DNA from: Streptomyces sp. SID13726
Lineage (GTDB): Bacteria > Actinomycetota > Actinomycetes > Streptomycetales > Streptomycetaceae
Direction of reading: 5' to 3'
NCBI RefSeq assembly: GCF_010548375.1
Contig: NZ_JAAGLY010000002.1
Location: 248,001 to 312,000, forward strand
Length of the DNA stretch: 64,000 nucleotides
Positions within the stretch are counted from its first letter, which is position 1. Each line of letters begins with the position of its first letter. Both the position numbers and the translations under genes were made by a program. Under the pieces are notes generated by a model. That model worked only from the letters and a program-made list of their open reading frames with translations, did no database searches and had not been told where the DNA came from. Shown here piece by piece: positions 25,119-34,133 of this stretch.

Positions 25119-25145
25119 CAGGGTAACGCCGGTGCCGTACCGGGG

Positions 25146-26108
25146 TCACTTCGCGGCGGGCGGCTCGCACAGCGCGATGCCGCGCTCCCAGATGCTGCCG
25201 AGGACCAGGTGGCCCGCGGCCTCGCAGACGCTGGTGACCATGCGGAAGCGGGAGCGGTGCCGGGTCATGTGGTGGACGGTCCGGCCGTCGTCGTCGACGG
25301 CAAGGGCGCCGATGAAGCCGGTGGGGCGGTAGGGGGCGCGTACGGCGGCCCGGGCGGCGGCCCTGCGGACCGGTGGGGCGGCGCGGTGCAGCAGGTCGAG
25401 CGGGGGCACCCGGGGACCCGCGAGGGAGACCCAGACGGGTCCGTCGGGTCCGGCGCGCCAGATGTTGTCGGGCATGCCGGGCAGGTTCTCGGCGAGGGGC
25501 TCGGTGCGGCCGGCCCGCGGGCCGTCGAGCCAGTACCGGGTGAGCCGGTACGCCCCGGTCTCGGCGACGACCAGGAAGGATTCGTCGGCGCTCGCGGCGA
25601 GGCCGTTGGCGAACTGGAGCCCCTCCAGAAGGACTTCGGGGTCCTCGTCGCCGGGTGCCAGGCGCAGGAGGCGGCCGGTCCCGGTGTGCTCGACGATGTC
25701 CCCGAGCCACTGGTCGAGCGGGTAACGGCGGCTGGAGACGGTGAAGTACACGCTGCCGTCGGACAGTGCGACGACGTTGCTGGTGAACCGCAGCCGCTCC
25801 CCCGCCACTTGGTCGGCGATGACGCGTACGGTGCCGTCTGCGAGGTCGACGCCGAGCAGTCCGCGTTCGGCGTCGCACACCAACAGGCCGCCGTCCGGGA
25901 GGAGTTCGAGGCCCAGTGGCCTGCCGCCGGTGTCGGCGAGCGTCTCGACACGGGCCGCGAGGGGTTCGGTGAGACCGTCGATCCGCAGGATGCGGCCGTC
26001 CTCCACTCCGGTCAGGACCCGGCCGCGGGCGTCGGCGACGACGTCCTCGGGGCCGTGGCCGCCGATCGCGATGTGGTGACGTGCGGTCAGTGCGGTGGGA
26101 CGGTCCAT
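25146..26108 (-). CDS. SMP-30/gluconolactonase-like (strictosidine-synthase-like) beta-propeller protein
   Basis: 320 residues, a six-bladed beta-propeller lactonase/strictosidine-synthase-like protein. [16 protein letters not shown] (about 19-34), [33 protein letters not shown] and [17 protein letters not shown] are the repeated blade signatures that carry metal ligands (Glu, Asn, Asp). Such enzymes hydrolyse lactones or esters. It begins 24 bases after the ArsR-type regulator on the same strand and is probably controlled by it. Confidence 0.83.
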   Translation of the reverse strand: MDRPTALTARHHIAIGGHGPEDVVADARGRVLTGVEDGRILRIDGLTEPLAARVETLADTGGRPLGLELLPDGGLLVCDAERGLLGVDLADGTVRVIADQVAGERLRFTSNVVALSDGSVYFTVSSRRYPLDQWLGDIVEHTGTGRLLRLAPGDEDPEVLLEGLQFANGLAASADESFLVVAETGAYRLTRYWLDGPRAGRTEPLAENLPGMPDNIWRAGPDGPVWVSLAGPRVPPLDLLHRAAPPVRRAAARAAVRAPYRPTGFIGALAVDDDGRTVHHMTRHRSRFRMVTSVCEAAGHLVLGSIWERGIALCEPPAAK

Positions 26109-26132
26109 GGGATGCCCTTCCGGTGCGGGTCG

Positions 26133-26420
26133 CTACCAGCCCTTCTCGAACATGCGCGCCACCTCGGCGATGCGCATCTCGTCCCGACGGTAGTACGTGC
26201 GCCAGCGGATTCTCTTGGTGCGCACCAGGCCGATGTCGACGAGCAGACCGAGGTGGGTCTCCGCGACCGAGCGGGGCACTCCGAGCTTGTCGGCGACGGC
26301 GCCGGCGGTGACGCCGTCCTCGACGGGATCGGCGTGCCGTTGGGGCGGGAAGTGCGCGGCCGGGTCCTTCAGCCACTCCAGGATGTCCAGGCGCCTCTGG
26401 CCGGTCGGAATCCTCAGCAT
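26133..26420 (-). CDS. ArsR-type winged-helix regulator
   Basis: 95 residues, a single winged HTH of the ArsR/SmtB type: [31 protein letters not shown] (recognition helix), [17 protein letters not shown] (wing). There are no clustered Cys ligands, so metal sensing is unlikely. ATG at 26418-26420 is chosen because GGAGG lies seven bases upstream; a longer frame exists without one. First gene of a pair with the SMP-30 gene. Confidence 0.82.
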   Translation of the reverse strand: MLRIPTGQRRLDILEWLKDPAAHFPPQRHADPVEDGVTAGAVADKLGVPRSVAETHLGLLVDIGLVRTKRIRWRTYYRRDEMRIAEVARMFEKGW

Positions 26421-26561
26421 CTCGTCGCCTCCGCCCCTCCTTGTGAGCATCCGCGTACCGCGTGTGCCCACTGTCCCGCAGCCGGAGGCGTCCTGTCCCG
26501 CAGTCACCGAGCTTGTCCGAGATCGAACTCCGGGACGGCGAGGGGAGGTTGCGAGTCATGG

Positions 26562-26600
26562 CCCCTCCGCCCGCGGCTCGTGGTCTCGCGGGCGGAGGGG
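26562..26600 (-). terminator. Terminator downstream of the beta-galactosidase gene
   Basis: A perfect 14-bp stem CCCCTCCGCCCGCG / CGCGGGCGGAGGGG with an 11-base loop, eight bases past the minus-strand stop codon. No T-run, as is common in Streptomyces. Confidence 0.75.
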
Positions 26601-26607
26601 AGTCGGT

Positions 26608-28629
26608 TCAGCCGTCGAGTCGTACGACCCGCACGGCGCCCGCGGGGACGGCGAGACCGCCCGCCGCACGCTCACCGGTGAGCAGTTCGGTGCCGTCCGC
26701 CTCCAGGGCCACCTTGGCCTCGGCCGCGGTGTGGTTGACCACGAAGACGTAGGAACCGGCCTCTCCGTTGCGTCGGACGACCTCGACGTCGTGGGGCAGG
26801 TCGGCGCGCGCGGGCAGCCGGGCGTCCTCGGCGGCCCAGCCGAGCAGCGCGTCGAGACCGTGGGCGGCGAGTCGGGTGGAGACGTACCAGGCGGTGCCCT
26901 GGCCGAGGCGGTGCCGGGTGACGGCGGGGTGCCCGGCGGTGAGGCCGTCGGCGTACGTCCACACGGTCTCGGCACCGCGCGGTACCACGAACTCGGTCCA
27001 CACGTCACCGGTGAGTTCGGAGCCGTCCGGCCCGGTGATGCGCACCAGCTGGTCCGGCAGCAGCGGCGAGAACTCCTCGACGGTCAGGCCGAGTACGTCC
27101 CGCAGCGCGCCCGGGTAAGCGCCCTCGTGGACGGCGTCGTGCTCGTCGACGATGCCGGAGAAGTACGACACCACCAGGGTGCCGCCGTTCTCGACGTACT
27201 CCCTGAGGTTGTTCCCGGCCGCCTCGGTCATCAGGTAGAGGGCCGGTACGACGACAAGGGGATAGGCCGACAAGTCGGCTTCCGGGTGGGCGAAGTCGAC
27301 CGTGAGGTGGCGGTCGTAGAGGGCCTCGTAGAAGGAGTCGGCGCGCTCGCGGGCGTCGTGGTCGACGCTGGGCCGCCAGTCGAGGGTCTGCGCCCACCAG
27401 GAGTGCCAGTCCCACAGGACGGCCACGTCGGCCTGCGTACGGGTACCGCGGATCGTGCTCAACGAGTCGAGGGCGGCGCCCAGTTCGACGACCTCGCGCC
27501 ACACGCGTGTGTCGGTGCCGCCGTGCGGGACCATCGCCGAGTGGAACTTCTCGGCGCCGCGCCGGGACTGCCGCCACTGGAAGAACATGGCGCCCTCGGA
27601 GCCGCGGGCCACGTGCGCGAGGGAGTTGCGGGCCATCTGGCCGGGTGCCTTCGCGGGGTTGCGGTCCTGCCAGTTGACGCCCGAGGTGGAGTGCTCCAGC
27701 AGGATCCAGGGAGCGCCGCCCGCGACCGAGCGGGTGAGGTCGGCGGCCATCGCGAGGTTGACGTGGGTGCGGCGGCCGTCGGTGATCAGGTAGTGGTCGT
27801 TGGTGACGATGTCGACCTCGCGGCCCCAGGCCCAGTAGTCGACGGAGTCGCACTGGCTGAGCGCGGTCATGAAGTTGGTCGTCACCGGGATGCCCGGGGA
27901 GAGCCGGTGCAGGATGTCCCGCTCCGACACGAAGTTCTCGCGCATGGTGGCGTCGGCGAAGCGCTTGTAGTCCAGCGCCTGGCCGGGATTGCCGACGGTG
28001 GCCGGGGTGCGCGCCGGGTCGATCTGGTCGAGGCTCGTGTAGTGCTGGCCCCAGAAGGCGGTGCCCCAGGCCTTGTTGACGCCCTCGACACCGCCGTACG
28101 CCGTCTCCAGCCAGCGGCGGAAGTGCGCGGCGCAGGAGTCGCAGTAGCAGGCGGAGACGGGGACGCCGTACTCGTTGTGCACGTGCCACATCGCGAGGGC
28201 CGGGTGGCCGGCGTAGCGCTCGGCGAGCCGGGTGGTGATGTTCGCGGCGGCCGCCCGGTAGGCGCTGTTGCTGTGGCAGATGGCGCCGCGCGAGCCGAAC
28301 GCGAGCCGGTTGCCGTCGGCCGTGACGGGCAGCGCGTCGGGGTGCGCGCGGTAGAACCAGGCGGGCGGGACGACCGTGGGCGTGCCGAGGTCGACGCGGA
28401 CGCCGTTCTCGTGCAGCAGGTCGATGATCCGGTCCAGCCAGCCGAAGTCGTACACGCCCGGTTCCGGTTCGAGCAGCGCCCAGGAGAAGATCCCTACGCT
28501 GACCATGGTGACCCCGGCCTCGCGCATCAGCCGGACATCCTCGTCCCAGACGCTCTCGGGCCACTGCTCCGGGTTGTAGTCCCCGCCGAAGGCGAGCCTG
28601 GTGAGGCCCCTGGGGGTGGTCTCCGGCAT
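26608..28629 (-). CDS. Beta-galactosidase, GH42
   Basis: 673 residues, full-length GH42. It hydrolyses terminal beta-D-galactosides. The A-domain barrel starts RLAFGGDYNPEQWPE; the acid/base Glu153 is in HVHNEYGVP and the nucleophile Glu312 in ILLEHSTSGVNW. Cys118, Cys161, Cys163 and Cys166 form the zinc cluster typical of the family. The trimerisation domain (about 390-600) and a small C-terminal beta domain follow. No signal peptide, so cytoplasmic. GGGAGAG precedes the ATG. It is divergent from a LacI regulator, with operator-like repeats just upstream. Confidence 0.92.
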   Translation of the reverse strand: MPETTPRGLTRLAFGGDYNPEQWPESVWDEDVRLMREAGVTMVSVGIFSWALLEPEPGVYDFGWLDRIIDLLHENGVRVDLGTPTVVPPAWFYRAHPDALPVTADGNRLAFGSRGAICHSNSAYRAAAANITTRLAERYAGHPALAMWHVHNEYGVPVSACYCDSCAAHFRRWLETAYGGVEGVNKAWGTAFWGQHYTSLDQIDPARTPATVGNPGQALDYKRFADATMRENFVSERDILHRLSPGIPVTTNFMTALSQCDSVDYWAWGREVDIVTNDHYLITDGRRTHVNLAMAADLTRSVAGGAPWILLEHSTSGVNWQDRNPAKAPGQMARNSLAHVARGSEGAMFFQWRQSRRGAEKFHSAMVPHGGTDTRVWREVVELGAALDSLSTIRGTRTQADVAVLWDWHSWWAQTLDWRPSVDHDARERADSFYEALYDRHLTVDFAHPEADLSAYPLVVVPALYLMTEAAGNNLREYVENGGTLVVSYFSGIVDEHDAVHEGAYPGALRDVLGLTVEEFSPLLPDQLVRITGPDGSELTGDVWTEFVVPRGAETVWTYADGLTAGHPAVTRHRLGQGTAWYVSTRLAAHGLDALLGWAAEDARLPARADLPHDVEVVRRNGEAGSYVFVVNHTAAEAKVALEADGTELLTGERAAGGLAVPAGAVRVVRLDG

Positions 28630-28639
28630 GGGTCTCTCC

Positions 28640-28683
28640 CGTTTCGAATGGTTGGAAACGTGCCCGATTGATTGGGAACGTGC
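28640..28683. promoter_or_regulatory. LacI-type operator region before the beta-galactosidase gene
   Basis: CGTTTC (28640-28645) and GAAACG (28655-28660) form an inverted repeat. GTTGGAAACGTGC (28651-28663) is echoed by ATTGGGAACGTGC (28671-28683), exactly 20 bases on. The GGAAACG half-site is typical of LacI-family regulators, and one is encoded divergently. It lies between the promoter and the ATG, so binding would block elongation. Confidence 0.6.
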
Positions 28684-28711
28684 ACACACGACTCCAGACG
28701 CGTACGGCCCA

Positions 28712-28741
28712 AGATAACCGCACATCAGTGGCGCTTGCCAA
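28712..28741 (-). promoter_or_regulatory. Candidate promoter of the beta-galactosidase gene
   Basis: On the minus strand TTGGCA (28736-28741), an 18-base spacer and TTATCT (28712-28717; TATCTT one base on also fits TANNNT). It lies about 85 bases before the ATG and upstream of the operator repeats. Confidence 0.4.
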
Positions 28742-28841
28742 GGGCTTGACGGCACTCGTCTCTGTGCACGATCCCAGAGTCGAGGCATCGCGCGCGGCCG
28801 TCGTGCCGTCCCGGGCACCCGCTTCCCGCCCTCGGGGGCCT

Positions 28842-28854
28842 TAGAGTCTTGACC
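28842..28854 (+). promoter_or_regulatory. Possible leaderless -10 element of the lacI-type gene
   Basis: TAGAGT (28842-28847) fits TANNNT and lies seven bases before the ATG. No Shine-Dalgarno is present. Confidence 0.3.
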
Positions 28855-29880
28855 ATGAACAATGCGGGGGGCCGGCGCAAACCGCCGACGATCCACGACG
28901 TGGCCCGCGAGGCCGGGGTCTCACGGGGCACCGTCTCGCGCGTGCTCAACGGCGGACACTACGTCAGCCCTCCCGCCCTGGAGGCGGTCAACGCCGCCAT
29001 CCGCAAGACGGGTTACGTCGTCAACCGGCACGCCCGCTCGCTCATCACCGGACGCTCCGACTCGGTCGGCTTCCTGCTCACCGAGCCGCAGGAGCGGTTC
29101 TTCGAGGACCCCAACTTCAACGTCCTGCTGCGCGGCTGCACCCAGGCGCTGGCCGCCCACGACATCCCGCTGCTGCTGATGCTGGCCGGGACCGAGGACG
29201 AGCGGCGCCGGATCAAGCGGTTCATCACGGCGGGCCACCTCGACGGCGTGCTCCTGGTGACCAGCCACTCCGCCGACCCGGTCGCCGAGGAACTGCACAA
29301 GGCGGGCGTGCCCGTCGTCCAGTGCGGCAAGCCCATGAGGTCCGGCTCGAAGGTGAGTTACGTGGCCGCGGACGACCGGGACGGCGCCCGTGACATGGTC
29401 CGTCATCTGCTGTCGGTGGGCCGCCGCCGTATCGGCATCGTGACCGGCCCGCTGGACTCGCCCGGCGGTGTCGACCGTCTCGCCGGCTACAAGGAGGTCC
29501 TCGCGGAGGCGGGCGTCGAGGTCGACGAGCGGCTCGTGGCCTCCGGTGACTACAGCCGGGGCAGCGGCGAGGCCGCCACCGAGCGGCTGCTGGCCCGGGC
29601 CCCGGACATGGACGCGGTGTTCGTCACCTCCGACCTCATGGCCCTGGGCGCCCTCACGGCACTGCGCCGGGCGGGCCGCCGGGTCCCCGAGGACGTGTCC
29701 GTGGGCGGCTTCGACGACTCCATCGCGGCGACGGAGGCCACTCCTGCGCTCACCACCATCCGCCAGCCCTACGACCGCATCAGCGCCGAGATGGTGCGGG
29801 TGCTGCTGGCCCAGCTCGGCGGCGAGGACGCGGCGGCGGTGATCCTGCCGACGGAGCTGGTGCGGCGGGAGTCGGCCTGA
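28855..29880 (+). CDS. LacI-family transcriptional regulator
   Basis: 341 residues. The N-terminal LacI HTH (TIHDVAREAGVSRGTVSRVL, 12-31) and hinge helix are followed by a periplasmic-binding-protein-like effector domain (about 65-335; SDSVGFLLTEP, RRRIGIVTGPLDSPGG, VPEDVSVGGFDDS). It is divergent from the GH42 beta-galactosidase and almost certainly represses it until a galactoside is present. There is no Shine-Dalgarno before the ATG; a TTG two codons upstream is an alternative. Confidence 0.9.
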   Translation: MNNAGGRRKPPTIHDVAREAGVSRGTVSRVLNGGHYVSPPALEAVNAAIRKTGYVVNRHARSLITGRSDSVGFLLTEPQERFFEDPNFNVLLRGCTQALAAHDIPLLLMLAGTEDERRRIKRFITAGHLDGVLLVTSHSADPVAEELHKAGVPVVQCGKPMRSGSKVSYVAADDRDGARDMVRHLLSVGRRRIGIVTGPLDSPGGVDRLAGYKEVLAEAGVEVDERLVASGDYSRGSGEAATERLLARAPDMDAVFVTSDLMALGALTALRRAGRRVPEDVSVGGFDDSIAATEATPALTTIRQPYDRISAEMVRVLLAQLGGEDAAAVILPTELVRRESA

Positions 29881-30082
29881 GGCGGTCTCCTCGGCAGCCG
29901 GGCCGGTGAGCACGGCCGTACGGACCCCTCAGCGCCGGAACGCCACCACGACAAGCCGTCCCGGCACCCTCGCGACCGGCGACCGCGACCGGTCAGGATC
30001 GGAGAAGCGCCCCTCCCCTCCCCCGGCCTAGCGTGGAACCACCGACGAAAACCGTCGCGGACATCTCACGGAGGAGCACACC

Positions 30083-30433
30083 ATGACCGCCGGCCTCAAG
30101 ACGATCATCTACCCCGTCAAGGACCTCGCCGCCGCGAAGGCCCTGTTCAGCGCGTTGCTCGGGGTGGAGCCGTACGCCGACGAGCCGTACTACGTCGGTT
30201 TCAAGGATGCCGGGCAGGACGTCGGCCTCGACCCGAACGGCCACGCCCGCGGCATGACCGGCCCGGTCCCCTACTGGCACGTCGACGACATCCGGACGAC
30301 GCTCGCGGCGCTGGTGGACGCCGGGGCCGAGACCCTTCAGGACGTCCAGGACGTGGGCGGCGGCAAGCTGATCGCCTTCGTCAAGGACGCCGACGGCAAC
30401 CTGGTGGGCATCACTCAGGACCCGCAGGCGTGA
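30083..30433 (+). CDS. VOC family protein (glyoxalase-like)
   Basis: 116 residues of the vicinal-oxygen-chelate fold: KTIIYPVKDLAAAKALFSAL (5-24), VPYWHVDDI with a His, and the closing KDADGNLVGITQ. The last strand lacks the usual Glu ligand, so metal binding may be lost. GGAGGAG stands before the ATG. Stands alone; function unknown. Confidence 0.82.
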   Translation: MTAGLKTIIYPVKDLAAAKALFSALLGVEPYADEPYYVGFKDAGQDVGLDPNGHARGMTGPVPYWHVDDIRTTLAALVDAGAETLQDVQDVGGGKLIAFVKDADGNLVGITQDPQA

Positions 30434-30487
30434 CGCACTCCTTGCACGCGCACTAGTTGCACAGTCAATGAATGGCCGGTTCGGTGT

Positions 30488-30499
30488 TACCGTGCAGGT
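30488..30499 (+). promoter_or_regulatory. Possible leaderless -10 element of the marR-type gene
   Basis: TACCGT fits TANNNT and ends six bases before the ATG. Upstream TTGCACAGTCAA (30458-30469) contains a TTG-n6-CAA dyad of the kind MarR proteins bind. Confidence 0.3.
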
Positions 30500-30892
30500 A
30501 TGGCGGTGAACACGGTCGAGACCGGCCTCGAAGAACGCTGGCGGGACATCCTGGCGGTGCACGCCCGCACGATGTGCGAGATCGACCGCGCGCTGCATCC
30601 GCACGGACTGGGGGCGAGCGACTTCGAGGTCCTCGACATCCTCGCCACCGAGTCGCCCCGCGAGGGCGACCAGTGCCGGGTGCAGAACCTGGTGGGGCGG
30701 GTGCATCTCAGCCAGAGCGCGTTGTCCCGGCTGATCGGGCGGTTGGAGAAGGACGGGCTGGTGGAGCGGTCCGTGTGCGTGGAGGACCGGCGCGGGGTGT
30801 ACGTGTCGCTCACGCGCAAGGGCCGCGACCTGCACACCGAGGTGCTGCCCCTTCAGCGGGACGTGCTGGCGCGGATGCTGGACGACGCCTGA
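30500..30892 (+). CDS. MarR-family transcriptional regulator
   Basis: 130 residues, a winged-helix MarR dimer. Helix 1 is RWRDILAVHARTMCEIDRAL; the DNA-binding helices are VHLSQSALSRLIGRLEKDGLVERS, and the wing is DRRGVYVSLTRKG. No neighbouring target is obvious: the VOC gene precedes it by 66 bases on the same strand. A dyad just upstream suggests autoregulation. Confidence 0.86.
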   Translation: MAVNTVETGLEERWRDILAVHARTMCEIDRALHPHGLGASDFEVLDILATESPREGDQCRVQNLVGRVHLSQSALSRLIGRLEKDGLVERSVCVEDRRGVYVSLTRKGRDLHTEVLPLQRDVLARMLDDA

Positions 30893-31050
30893 GGGCACGA
30901 AGCCCGTGATCGCCGAGGTGTCGGACCCTCGACGCGTTCTCAACCCCGGCCAGGTCTTGTGAAAAGCCTGTGGAATCCGGTACGGCATGATCAACGGCAT
31001 GGAGGGCATGCCGGACCGAGACGCCGGACCGGAGGGGAGCTGACATCGCC

Positions 31051-32037
31051 TTGGCCGTGGAACAGGACGGGGCAGCCGAGTTCAGCAGCTACGCGACGAG
31101 TTCCCTGGAGGAGGCCCACGAGGCGATCGCGGCCCACTACTACGACCTTCGGCTCGATGTCGCCGGGCCCACCGCGGAGTTCGCCACCCGGCTCAGGGTC
31201 GTGGAGCTCGGCGCGCTCACCGTGGGCGACATCCGCTTCGGTACCGAGATGCGGATGAGCTTCGGCGAGCCGGGCGTCCATCACGTCGGTGTCCCGTTCG
31301 GCGGTCGCTTCAGTCTCCAGGAGGGGCGCGGGGAGGTCTCGTTCGCCACCGGACAGCGGGCGGTGGTCCTGGATCCGGGCCGGGGCATCCGGGTCGACTC
31401 CTGGTCGGCCGACTGCCATTCGCTCACCGTGAAGGTCGACAAGGCCGCGCTGCTGCGGCAGTTGGAGCTGCTGCTGGGCAGGACGGTGCGCCGGCCACCG
31501 GTGTTCGGGCCCTACATGGACGTCTCGCGGGGTCCCGGGCGCAGTTGGGTCCGGCTGGCGATGTGGGCGCTGCTGGAGCGGGACGACCCGAACGGTCTGC
31601 TGAGCCATCCGATGATCCGCGGCCGTCTCGAACAGGCCCTGCTGGAGGGGATGTTGCTGGCGACGGAGCACACCTTCCGGGACGCGCTGGACGCACCTCC
31701 GCCGCCGATGCGCCCGGCCTCCGTGAAACGGGTGATGGACGCGGTGCAGGAGCTTCCCGCCGAGCCGTACGACGCGAACCGCCTCGCGGCCATCGCCCAG
31801 GTCAGTCTGCGCACCCTCCAGGAGGCGTTCCGCAGACACGTCGGGCTGTCGCCGATGGCGTACGTCTACGAGGTGCGTCTCCAGCGGGCCCACGAGCAGC
31901 TGCGGGCGGCGGCGCCGGGCGCCACGACGGTGGCCGGTGTGGCGCACCAGTGGGGCTTCCTCCACCTCGGCCGGTTCGCCCGGCGCTACCGGGAGCGTTT
32001 CGGGGAATCGCCGTCGCAGACACTGCGGGCCCCGTGA
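31051..32037 (+). CDS. AraC-family transcriptional regulator
   Basis: About 328 residues. The N-terminal AraC-binding-like (cupin-type) domain (about 25-205) carries TLHV-like HHVGVPFGGRFSLQEG, and the C-terminal double HTH (about 225-325) carries LAAIAQVSLRTLQEAFRRHVG then VAHQWGFLHLGRFARRYRERFG. The start is ambiguous: TTG at 31051 has GGAGGGGAG eleven bases upstream, and GTG two codons later is further away. Targets unknown; it is divergent from nothing and ends facing the SseB gene. Confidence 0.86.
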   Translation: MAVEQDGAAEFSSYATSSLEEAHEAIAAHYYDLRLDVAGPTAEFATRLRVVELGALTVGDIRFGTEMRMSFGEPGVHHVGVPFGGRFSLQEGRGEVSFATGQRAVVLDPGRGIRVDSWSADCHSLTVKVDKAALLRQLELLLGRTVRRPPVFGPYMDVSRGPGRSWVRLAMWALLERDDPNGLLSHPMIRGRLEQALLEGMLLATEHTFRDALDAPPPPMRPASVKRVMDAVQELPAEPYDANRLAAIAQVSLRTLQEAFRRHVGLSPMAYVYEVRLQRAHEQLRAAAPGATTVAGVAHQWGFLHLGRFARRYRERFGESPSQTLRAP

Positions 32038-32229
32038 GCCGAACGGCCGCTGATCCACCGCGTTTTGCGGACACTCTCCGCGCAAGCCGGAGCGACGGGA
32101 CCGCCCGGTGGTCATATGGTCACATCACGGCGATCGCAGGCGCCGGGCATGAGCAGTGTCGGCGCCGCTCATCCCTTTCGCGTGCGTGAACCGGAGTGCG
32201 GCAGCGGGAGCACGTCCGCACTCCTCCTC

Positions 32230-32269
32230 GGGCCCGGCCGCTCCCCCTCCGTGCATGGTGGCCGGGCCC
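32230..32269. terminator. Hairpin between the convergent araC-type and sseB-type genes
   Basis: A perfect 10-bp stem GGGCCCGGCC / GGCCGGGCCC with a 20-base loop, placed ten bases before the end of the minus-strand gene and ~190 bases past the plus-strand stop. Could serve both directions. Confidence 0.45.
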
Positions 32270-32278
32270 AGCCGAAGC

Positions 32279-32674
32279 TCAGCCCTGCGGTCGCGCCAGC
32301 AGGGTGCGCACACCCTCGGACGTGAGCGTCAGCGGATGCGCGGAGCTGCCGTCGATGGTGAGCGAGAGATCACCGTCCGGCCACTGCGCGGCGAGCGCGC
32401 CCAGCGGCACCAGGCGGTAGCGGGAGACGAACGGCAGCAGCTCGGACATCTCCGTCTCCGAGGTGAAGACCGGCACGACGGGCGCACCGTTCTGCTGCTC
32501 CAGCACGGGCAGCGCCACCGTCGTGTCCTCGTCACCCGCGTCGTCGGGCACCGGGATGAGGACCTCGCTGCTCGCGAGCGTGTTCAGGGCCGTCGTGTCG
32601 TCGGTGTTCTGCGTCAGCGCGTCCAGCGCCCGCTGGGCCGGTGTGGCGGTGTGGTCGTTGGCGGGTGTGTCCAT
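32279..32674 (-). CDS. SseB-family protein
   Basis: 131 residues. The SseB N-terminal domain is recognisable: a helical start (PAQRALDALTQNT), SSEVLIPVPDD, a central ALPVLEQQNGAPVVPVFTS strand, and SRYRLVPLGALAAQWP. Such domains are widespread in actinobacteria without a defined role. No signal peptide. ATG at 32672-32674 follows GGGGATC. Isolated gene. Confidence 0.75.
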   Translation of the reverse strand: MDTPANDHTATPAQRALDALTQNTDDTTALNTLASSEVLIPVPDDAGDEDTTVALPVLEQQNGAPVVPVFTSETEMSELLPFVSRYRLVPLGALAAQWPDGDLSLTIDGSSAHPLTLTSEGVRTLLARPQG

Positions 32675-32782
32675 GGCAGATCCCCTGGTAGCGGCGGTCG
32701 TGCGGCCTGCCCGGGGTGATGATCGCCCCGGGCGCGGTCCTGGTCGCGTACCCGAACGCCCGGGGAGCATGCGTGCGACTCC

Positions 32783-34012
32783 TCAGGGAATCAGCGGGAT
32801 GTGCTCCGAGGGCAGTCCGAGCCGGTCGCAGCCGACCCGGCGCAGCAAGGGCTCGTACATGCCGGGCCCGACATGGCTCCAGCAGGTGGCCGCGTCCCGG
32901 AAGTAGCGCTGCATCCGCTCGCCGTCGCGCGCGTGCCGGGAGCCGGCCGTCCGGAACAGGATGCCCTGGAGCACGTCCCAGGCCATGCGTCCCGCGGTCA
33001 GGAACATCAGGGCCAGCCGGTTGTCCTCGACCGTCGTGAAGGGCGCCTCGCCGCTCACGTTGCGCCGGCAGGCCTCCATCCAGTCCTCGGCGGTCTGCCG
33101 CACGGCAGCCTCGGCGGTGTGGATCGCGCCCAGGGCCTCGCCGAGGTGCCGCTGGTAGTCGTGCAGTTCGGCGCGGGTCCGGTCGGGCTCCAGGAGCAGA
33201 GGGCGGGCGGTGACAGCCCGGGCGTACTCATCGGCAGCGGCGTACGCGGTGCCGACCATGATCGCGGCCAGCTCGCCGTGGAAGAAGCTGGGCGCGCGCC
33301 CCGCGTACATCGGGTTGCCGTGCAGTTCGGAGCCGACGCTGCCGCCCTCCACCGGCAGGTCGAGCAGGCTCGTCTCGCGGGTCAAGTACGCGGGGATGCG
33401 GGCCTGTTCCATGTGGATGCTGTTGGAGCCGGTGCCGCGCAGGCCGAGGACGCCGTGCCAGTCGTCGAGGACGGTCCACACCGCGCGCGGGGCGACGAAC
33501 AGCACGGGCGGTCCCGGCGGGTCGCCCGCGCGCAGGGTCTGGCCGACGTAGTGGGTGGAGTAGGGGGCGCCCGAGGAGTACGGCCAGGTGCCGTCGAGGA
33601 CGACATGGTCGGGGCCGTCCGGCCGCGCGACCCCGACGGGGGCGACGGTGGACGCGGCGCGGAAGTCCCCGTCGGCACCGAAGACCTCGTCCTGCGCCCT
33701 CTCCTCGAAGACCGAGGCGACCTGGAGCACATGGGCGGCGGTCAGTGACAGCGCCCAGCCGGTGGAGGGGCAGCCGCGCGCGATCTCCACGACCACGCGG
33801 TAGAAGACGGGCAGCGCGAACTCGTAGCCGCCGTAGCGGCGCGGCTGGAGGATCCGGTAGAAGCCGGCGTTCACGAAGTCGTCGTGGGTGTCCTTCGGGT
33901 AGTGCGTGAGGCGTTCGGTCTCCGCCTGGCGGTCGAGGAGTGCGGGCCTGAGGGCCACGGCCCGGGCGATCATCTCCCGTTCGGTCAGGCCGGGTTCGGG
34001 TACGGCTGTCAC
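32783..34012 (-). CDS. Acyl-CoA dehydrogenase-fold flavin monooxygenase (HsaA/HpaB type)
   Basis: 409 residues, ACAD fold. The front DDFVNAGFYRILQPRRYGGYE and ARGCPSTGWALSLTAAH and the C-terminal DGERMQRYFRDAATCWSHV are typical of group D two-component flavin monooxygenases (HsaA, HPAH C2), which hydroxylate aromatics with reduced flavin from a separate reductase. No reductase gene is nearby. The GTG start is preceded by AGGAGG at five bases. It lies 122 bases from the isochorismatase/permease pair and runs in the same direction. Confidence 0.82.
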   Translation of the reverse strand: MTAVPEPGLTEREMIARAVALRPALLDRQAETERLTHYPKDTHDDFVNAGFYRILQPRRYGGYEFALPVFYRVVVEIARGCPSTGWALSLTAAHVLQVASVFEERAQDEVFGADGDFRAASTVAPVGVARPDGPDHVVLDGTWPYSSGAPYSTHYVGQTLRAGDPPGPPVLFVAPRAVWTVLDDWHGVLGLRGTGSNSIHMEQARIPAYLTRETSLLDLPVEGGSVGSELHGNPMYAGRAPSFFHGELAAIMVGTAYAAADEYARAVTARPLLLEPDRTRAELHDYQRHLGEALGAIHTAEAAVRQTAEDWMEACRRNVSGEAPFTTVEDNRLALMFLTAGRMAWDVLQGILFRTAGSRHARDGERMQRYFRDAATCWSHVGPGMYEPLLRRVGCDRLGLPSEHIPLIP

Positions 34013-34133
34013 GATGCCTCCTGACGTGTGGGGCCGTCCGTGCGTGACGCGTCACGAGCGATTCAACACGCGCCGCGCTCCCCGGTACCGACCCGATATC
34101 GCCAACTGCACCGCCACGCCCCGCCGGTGGCCC

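Noticed and set aside
24979..25145. Fluoride riboswitch before the crcB operon
   Set aside because: I could not match the conserved pseudoknot pattern of crcB RNA; only a DNA palindrome is evident.
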